Assembly: GCA_031554215.1 (NCBI GenBank)
Contig: JAVBKF010000136.1
Span: 1 to 6,552, forward strand
Direction of reading: 5' to 3'
Source of the DNA: JAVBKE01 sp031554215
GTDB taxonomy: Bacteria; Bacillota; Bacilli; JARBTR01
Length of the DNA stretch: 6,552 nucleotides
In this document: piece after piece, positions 6,201 to 6,552 of the stretch
How the letters are laid out: the number at the start of each line of letters is the position of its first letter
Position numbering within the stretch: the stretch's first letter is position 1
Notes under the pieces: model-generated
The model's database searches: none
The model's input: the letters and a program-made list of their open reading frames with translations, nothing else
Told to the model about the DNA's origin: nothing
Position numbers and translations under genes: made by a program

Positions 6201-6552
6201 GACTTAACTGCATCACATACAGTCACGCTAGTGTATGGAGCGGATGCCAATCTTAACGGGATTGTTGATAGCCAAGAGGTTACAGTTACTGAGAAATACG
6301 TCGATCGAAAAGGCAATACAATTGGCAGGCCAGATACAACGAAAATTCTTGATAAGAATAGTACGGCTGGCTATAATAGACCGCTTTCTACACTGCCAAC
6401 GATTAGTGATTACATGTACGTAGGGTATAAGCGAGCAGGAGAATCGGCAGAAACAGCGCTGCATACTGGTGATCCGATGACGATAACAGGTCCGGTCACC
6501 ACAAACACAACGATCACCTATGTGTACGCTGAAGATAAAAATGATAATGGTA
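135..6552 (+). CDS. Giant secreted MucBP-repeat surface adhesin, 5' part (C-terminus beyond window)
   Basis: One uninterrupted frame of 2,139 codons, still open at the window end. Domains in order: signal peptide (residues 1-43), jelly-roll/carbohydrate-binding-like domain (about 51-216), Rib or bacterial Ig-like domain (about 217-298), then 21 tandem MucBP-like modules (299 onward). Each module has the pattern KYVDE-x-G near its start, an AP-T-I-x-GYIY-x-GYK centre, a [AT]G[ND]P turn and an HTVTLVYG strand leading into an acidic D-x-N-x-NG loop. MucBP repeats are known from cell-wall adhesins of Gram-positive bacteria, some of which bind mucin or other host glycans; binding here is inferred. 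No cysteine appears anywhere in the translation, and tryptophan occurs only in the first 300 residues. That fits an exported stalk protein with a separate binding head. No LPXTG motif is visible because the C-terminus is outside the window. The class (large surface repeat protein) is near certain; ligand and anchoring are unknown. Confidence 0.95.
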   Translation, partial: MNTKNRWWSSGRSTLLNKVVLLFFVFNTIVAPFNFVKIEKAKASQVTPMSKVVQNPSFEPSYGIGSAGQTNLYGPSIVPGWSTTGASIPILRKSAQTPNGYWGTQNTLGSTGGYALDVPGGDQLVYQDIATVPGSTLKWSYDSYILSSSRQENGVDLMFGPPALPIEIHTSNLNPKAWTLVSGTYLVPAGQTVTRIGFKQDATTDQPLYIDNFKISAPPVATAVPTTVIVGATVTAASLVKDVSDPDNTGSDPAPTLSFPNGAPNTSTPGTVNVVVRVTDNEGDYIDVTVPLTVKAANVTITEKYVDEASASIRADTAIVKNIGETYTGTPLTIGTYIYLGYKLDADSALKTGNPTLTNLQTAHTVQFVYGKDANGNGIVDSKEITVTEKYVDRNGSAVGQPDTTKILDKNSTAGYSRAVSDVPDIDGYVYVGYKLAGETDLVAVHTGDPVTIAGPIATSTAVRFVYAEDNNANGFEDAPIVEKYVDEAGTELPTQATTISFVDVGQPYSKAAPAIDGYIYMGYKVDLSSVLQTGNPSHANIQEPHTITMVYGKDANGNEIIDSRELTITSKFHDEQGATIRPDEFDIIEIGGDFSEPAPTISGYIYKGYKLDSIPIVIASSPGMTDIVGPHTFTYEYGADANVNGIIDSQEVIITEKYVDRNGQPIGQADSKKIIDKLSSAGYSRAVSTIPTVNDYIYVGYKLAGESAETALHTGDPVTIAAPISSDTAITFVYAEDKNDNGKEDFTITEKYVDEAGATIAVDTKKVVDIDSDYSGVTPTVTGYTYLSYKVDAASTGQTGVPTIPDVVAVHTVTMVYGQDQNNNGTVDVTVDETYVDEVGAEIALGTTTAVDKGTNYSKQAPVINNYIYMGYKVDGSATLQTGDASLLNVQTTHQIVMVYGKDANTNGIIDSKEATITAKYVDEAALTIRPDNTKVVEINGTYSKAPPTITGYIYLGYKVDSDTVLTTGNPTLTNLTASHTVTLVYGADANANGIVDSQEVIVTEKYVDRSGNAIGQADTTKILDKNSTAGYSRTLASVPTIDGSVYLGYKRAGESAETALHTGDPITIAGPIAANTSVTFVYGQDKNDNGLEDVTITEKYVDEVGTTIGVDSSKVVDIDSDYSGVSPTITDFTYLNFKIDHVVPAQSGEPTITDVKTTHTVTMVYGQDKNDNGLVDVSIGETYVDEAGAEIATPTATAVDKGTNYSKEAPVINNYVYMGYKVDGNTTVVAGNPSLTAVQIPHQVVLVYGKDANINGIVDSKEATITAKYVDESGTTIRADDAKIVEIGADYTKAAPTITGYIYHGYTLDSDQTIIAGNPTLIGLAISHTVTLVYGADANANGIIDSQEVTVTEKYLDRNGTAIGQVDTTKILDKNSVAGYSRPLASLPTVDDYVYLGYKLAGESAETALHTSDPMVIAGPVASNTSITYVYGQDKNDNAIEDVTIIEKYVDEAGTTIAVDTSKVVDIDVDYIGVTPTLTDFTYLNYKVDGSTPAQTGVPTITDVKAVHIVTMVYGQDKTNNGTVDVTIGETYVDEAGIAVATPTTTNTDKGSTYSKLAPTINNYVYMGYKIDGSATVTAGNPSLTNVQMPHQIVFVYGKDTNTNGIVDSKEATITAKYVDELGTTIRPDDAKIVEIGGDYSKAAPTVTGYIYLGYKLDSDLSIIAGNPSLTDLATSHTVTLVYGADANANGIVDSQEVTVTEKYVDRKGNAIGQVDTTKILDKNSVAGYSRPLSTIPTVDDYMYVGYKRAGESAETALHTGDPVTIAGPIASNTIITYVYAEDKNDNGLEDVTIVEKYVDEANMTIAADTSKVVDIDSDYTGVAPTVTNFTYLNYKVDDDLVAETGVPTIVDVNETHTVTMVYGQDQNNNGTVDVTVGETYVDEAGAEVATPTSTAVDKGTNYSKTPPTINNYIYMGYKVDADATVLVGDPSLTAVQTPHQVVLVYGKDANTNGIVDSLEATITAKYIDEAGATIRPDDAKIVEINDDYTKAAPTITGYIYLGYKLDSEVVIIAGNPSLTDLTASHTVTLVYGADANLNGIVDSQEVTVTEKYVDRKGNTIGRPDTTKILDKNSTAGYNRPLSTLPTISDYMYVGYKRAGESAETALHTGDPMTITGPVTTNTTITYVYAEDKNDNG
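285..782 (+). other. N-terminal jelly-roll / carbohydrate-binding-like domain
   Basis: Residues about 51-216. It opens with KVVQNPSFE and has a PGWSTTG segment, features typical of the first strands of CBM4/9-like and related galactose-binding-like beta-sandwiches. It closes with LYIDNFKIS, matching the usual final strand of that fold, in which an 'ID(D/N)' turn precedes the last strand. A central GGYALDVPGGDQLVYQDI stretch followed by VPGSTLKWSYD also fits: a residue property list, then a strand describing bound or packed groups. All tryptophans of the mature protein fall here (PGW, YWG, LKW, AWT), a common source of sugar-stacking surfaces. Fold assignment is by motif recognition only, and the ligand is unknown. 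Confidence 0.6.
783..1028 (+). other. Rib-like / bacterial Ig-like domain
   Basis: Residues about 217-298, between the N-terminal head and the repeats. A proline/alanine-rich linker (APPVATAVPTT) leads to SLVKDVSDPDN and then the sequence TPGTVNVVVRVTDNEGDYID, ending VTVPLTVKAAN. The PGT-x-x-V-x-V-x-VTD-x-x-G pattern is shared by Rib/alpha-like repeats and by several bacterial Ig-like domains of Gram-positive surface proteins. It probably serves as a spacer linking head and stalk. The choice between Rib and other Ig-like families cannot be made by eye. Confidence 0.55.
1029..1286 (+). repeat. Module R1, first C-class MucBP-like repeat
   Basis: 86 residues (299-384), starting VTITEKYVDEAS and ending in the acidic loop DANGNGIVDSKE. 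Its body (SIRADTAIV, TYIYLGYKLD, TGNPTLTNL) matches class C, but its opening VTITEKY is of the A/D type rather than the ITAKY found in later C modules, and its loop ends SKE like class B rather than SQE. It begins directly after the Rib/Ig-like domain without a linker. Such a mixed edge is expected for the terminal unit of an array that grew by unequal recombination. Confidence 0.8.
1251..1286 (+). other. EF-hand/TSP3-like acidic loop, first of eleven complete ones
   Basis: The 12 residues DANGNGIVDSKE have acidic or amide side chains at positions 1, 3, 5, 9 and 12 and glycine at 6, the spacing of a canonical EF-hand loop and of thrombospondin type 3-like calcium motifs in bacterial surface proteins. 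Equivalent loops close every later B and C module, at 1797-1832 (glycine replaced by glutamate), 2055-2090, 2844-2879, 3102-3137, 3891-3926, 4149-4184, 4938-4973, 5196-5231, 5985-6020 and 6243-6278. A and D modules end in a nine-residue version without S-x-E. Calcium binding is inferred from the pattern only. Confidence 0.55.
1287..2090 (+). repeat. Short first cycle D-B'-C (804 bp), lacking an A module
   Basis: Three modules: R2 class D (1287-1568, 94 aa), R3 (1569-1832, 88 aa) and R4 class C (1833-2090, 86 aa). R3 starts like an A-type module (VEKYVDEAG) but continues with B-type marks (PYSK, YIYMGYKVD, MVYGKDAN), is two residues longer than B before GYK, and has N-E in place of N-G in its acidic loop (DANGNEIIDSRE). 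R4 is the most divergent C module seen: KFHDEQG replaces KYVDEAG and ASSPG replaces AGNPS. By hand alignment R4 is about 60% identical to R20. Compared with the later cycle, 243 bp (81 aa) are absent, close to one A module. Confidence 0.8.
2091..3137 (+). repeat. 1047-bp super-repeat, copy 1 (D-A-B-C)
   Basis: Modules R5 (D, 2091-2372), R6 (A, 2373-2621), R7 (B, 2622-2879) and R8 (C, 2880-3137), with lengths 94, 83, 86 and 86 residues. This is the first complete cycle. R5 has a variant DKLSSAGYSR where later D modules read DKNS-x-AGYSR or close variants, and R8 carries EAALT where other copies mostly have a glycine after the E-x pair. Joint loops: DKNDNGKED, DQNNNGTVD, DANTNGIIDSKE and DANANGIVDSQE. 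Confidence 0.9.
3138..4184 (+). repeat. 1047-bp super-repeat, copy 2 (D-A-B-C)
   Basis: Modules R9 (D, 3138-3419), R10 (A, 3420-3668), R11 (B, 3669-3926) and R12 (C, 3927-4184), each the same length as in copy 1. R9 has GSVYLGYKRAG where most D modules have DY[VM]Y. R10 has FTYLNFKIDH, the most altered A centre. R12 reads GYIYHGYTLD, losing the usual lysine of GYK. Joint loops: DKNDNGLED, DKNDNGLVD, DANINGIVDSKE and DANANGIIDSQE. Confidence 0.9.
4185..5231 (+). repeat. 1047-bp super-repeat, copy 3 (D-A-B-C)
   Basis: Modules R13 (D, 4185-4466), R14 (A, 4467-4715), R15 (B, 4716-4973) and R16 (C, 4974-5231), again of unchanged lengths. Two joint loops are altered: R13 has DKNDNAIED (glycine to alanine) and R14 has DKTNNGTVD (asparagine to threonine at the third position). 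R15 and R16 keep DTNTNGIVDSKE and DANANGIVDSQE. R13 reads KYLDRNG and HTSDP in place of the usual KYVDR and HTGDP. Confidence 0.9.
5232..6278 (+). repeat. 1047-bp super-repeat, copy 4 (D-A-B-C)
   Basis: Modules R17 (D, 5232-5513), R18 (A, 5514-5762), R19 (B, 5763-6020) and R20 (C, 6021-6278). By hand alignment R20 matches R16 at 73 of 86 residues (85%). Joint loops: DKNDNGLED, DQNNNGTVD, DANTNGIVDSLE and DANLNGIVDSQE. No indel separates this copy from the previous three. Confidence 0.9.
6279..6552 (+). repeat. 1047-bp super-repeat, copy 5, truncated by window end (D module only)
   Basis: Module R21 (class D), 91 complete codons, ending inside its joint loop at DKNDNG. It matches R17 at 77 of 91 residues (85%) by hand alignment and keeps YKRAGESAETALHTGDP exactly. 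The window boundary cuts it, so the array continues downstream for an unknown number of cycles. Confidence 0.9.

Larger units (their letters stand above)
1029..6552 (+). repeat. Tandem array of 21 MucBP-like modules in four classes
   Basis: Module starts are 1029, 1287, 1569, 1833, 2091, 2373, 2622, 2880, 3138, 3420, 3669, 3927, 4185, 4467, 4716, 4974, 5232, 5514, 5763, 6021 and 6279. The class order is C D B' C, then D A B C four times, then D (cut). Class marks: A has VVDIDSDY and a [FY]TYL-x-[FY]K centre; B has GETYVDEAG, DKGTNYSK and NNYIYMGYKVD; C has ITAKYVDE, IRPDDAKIVEI and GYIYLGYKLD; D has TEKYVDR, TTKILDKNS-x-AGYSR and AGESAETALHTGDP. Classes B and C are 86 residues. A is 83, exactly B or C without the terminal S-x-E. 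D is 94, with extra residues spread as about 6 before GYK, 3 between GYK and the GDP turn, and 2 before the last strand. Assignment to MucBP (Pfam PF06458-like) is by pattern. Confidence 0.85.

Noticed and set aside
2091..6278. Tandem mobile elements as the source of the 1047-bp repeat
   Set aside because: No terminal inverted repeats, target duplications or transposase motifs are visible, and the unit boundaries coincide with protein modules in one open frame.
1029..6552. CRISPR-like or minisatellite repeat array
   Set aside because: Units are 249-282 bp, in frame, protein-coding and contiguous, with no unique spacers. They are protein modules.

Overview
The window is taken up almost entirely by the 5' part of one very large plus-strand gene. 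It begins at base 135 and is still open at base 6552 (2,139 complete codons, no stop). It encodes a secreted, repetitive surface protein of the MucBP-repeat adhesin type. A strong Shine-Dalgarno sequence, a Gram-positive style signal peptide, MucBP-like beta-grasp repeats and moderate base composition (by eye a little above 40% GC) point to a low-GC Bacillota bacterium, in the broad Lactobacillales/Listeriaceae/Bacillales range. I cannot name the genus.

Layout: bases 1-134 are a short leader holding the possible tail of an upstream reading frame, weak promoter-like boxes and a good ribosome binding site. Bases 135-263 encode the signal peptide. Bases 285-782 encode an N-terminal jelly-roll/carbohydrate-binding-like domain (starting at 'NPSFE' and containing all the tryptophans of the mature protein). 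Bases 783-1028 encode a Rib/bacterial Ig-like domain. From base 1029 to the window end there are 21 consecutive MucBP-like modules, R1 to R21, the last one cut by the window end.

The modules fall into four sequence classes, called here A (83 aa), B (86 aa), C (86 aa) and D (94 aa). From R5 onward they follow a strict D-A-B-C order. This gives a higher-order repeat of exactly 1047 bp (349 aa), present four times back to back without any length change (2091, 3138, 4185, 5232), with a fifth copy starting at 6279. The first cycle (1287-2090) is only 804 bp: it has D, an odd B-like module and C, but no A module. Every module joint carries a D-x-N-x-N-G-type acidic loop. After B and C modules it reads D-x-N-x-N-G-[IV]-[IV]-D-S-x-E, the spacing of an EF-hand or thrombospondin-type-3 calcium loop. 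After A and D modules the final S-x-E is missing.

Together this looks like a long stalk (possibly stiffened by calcium) presenting an N-terminal ligand-binding tip. The C-terminus, and therefore any LPXTG or other wall anchor, lies outside the window. I see no convincing gene on the minus strand, and no RNA gene, mobile element, CRISPR array or terminator.
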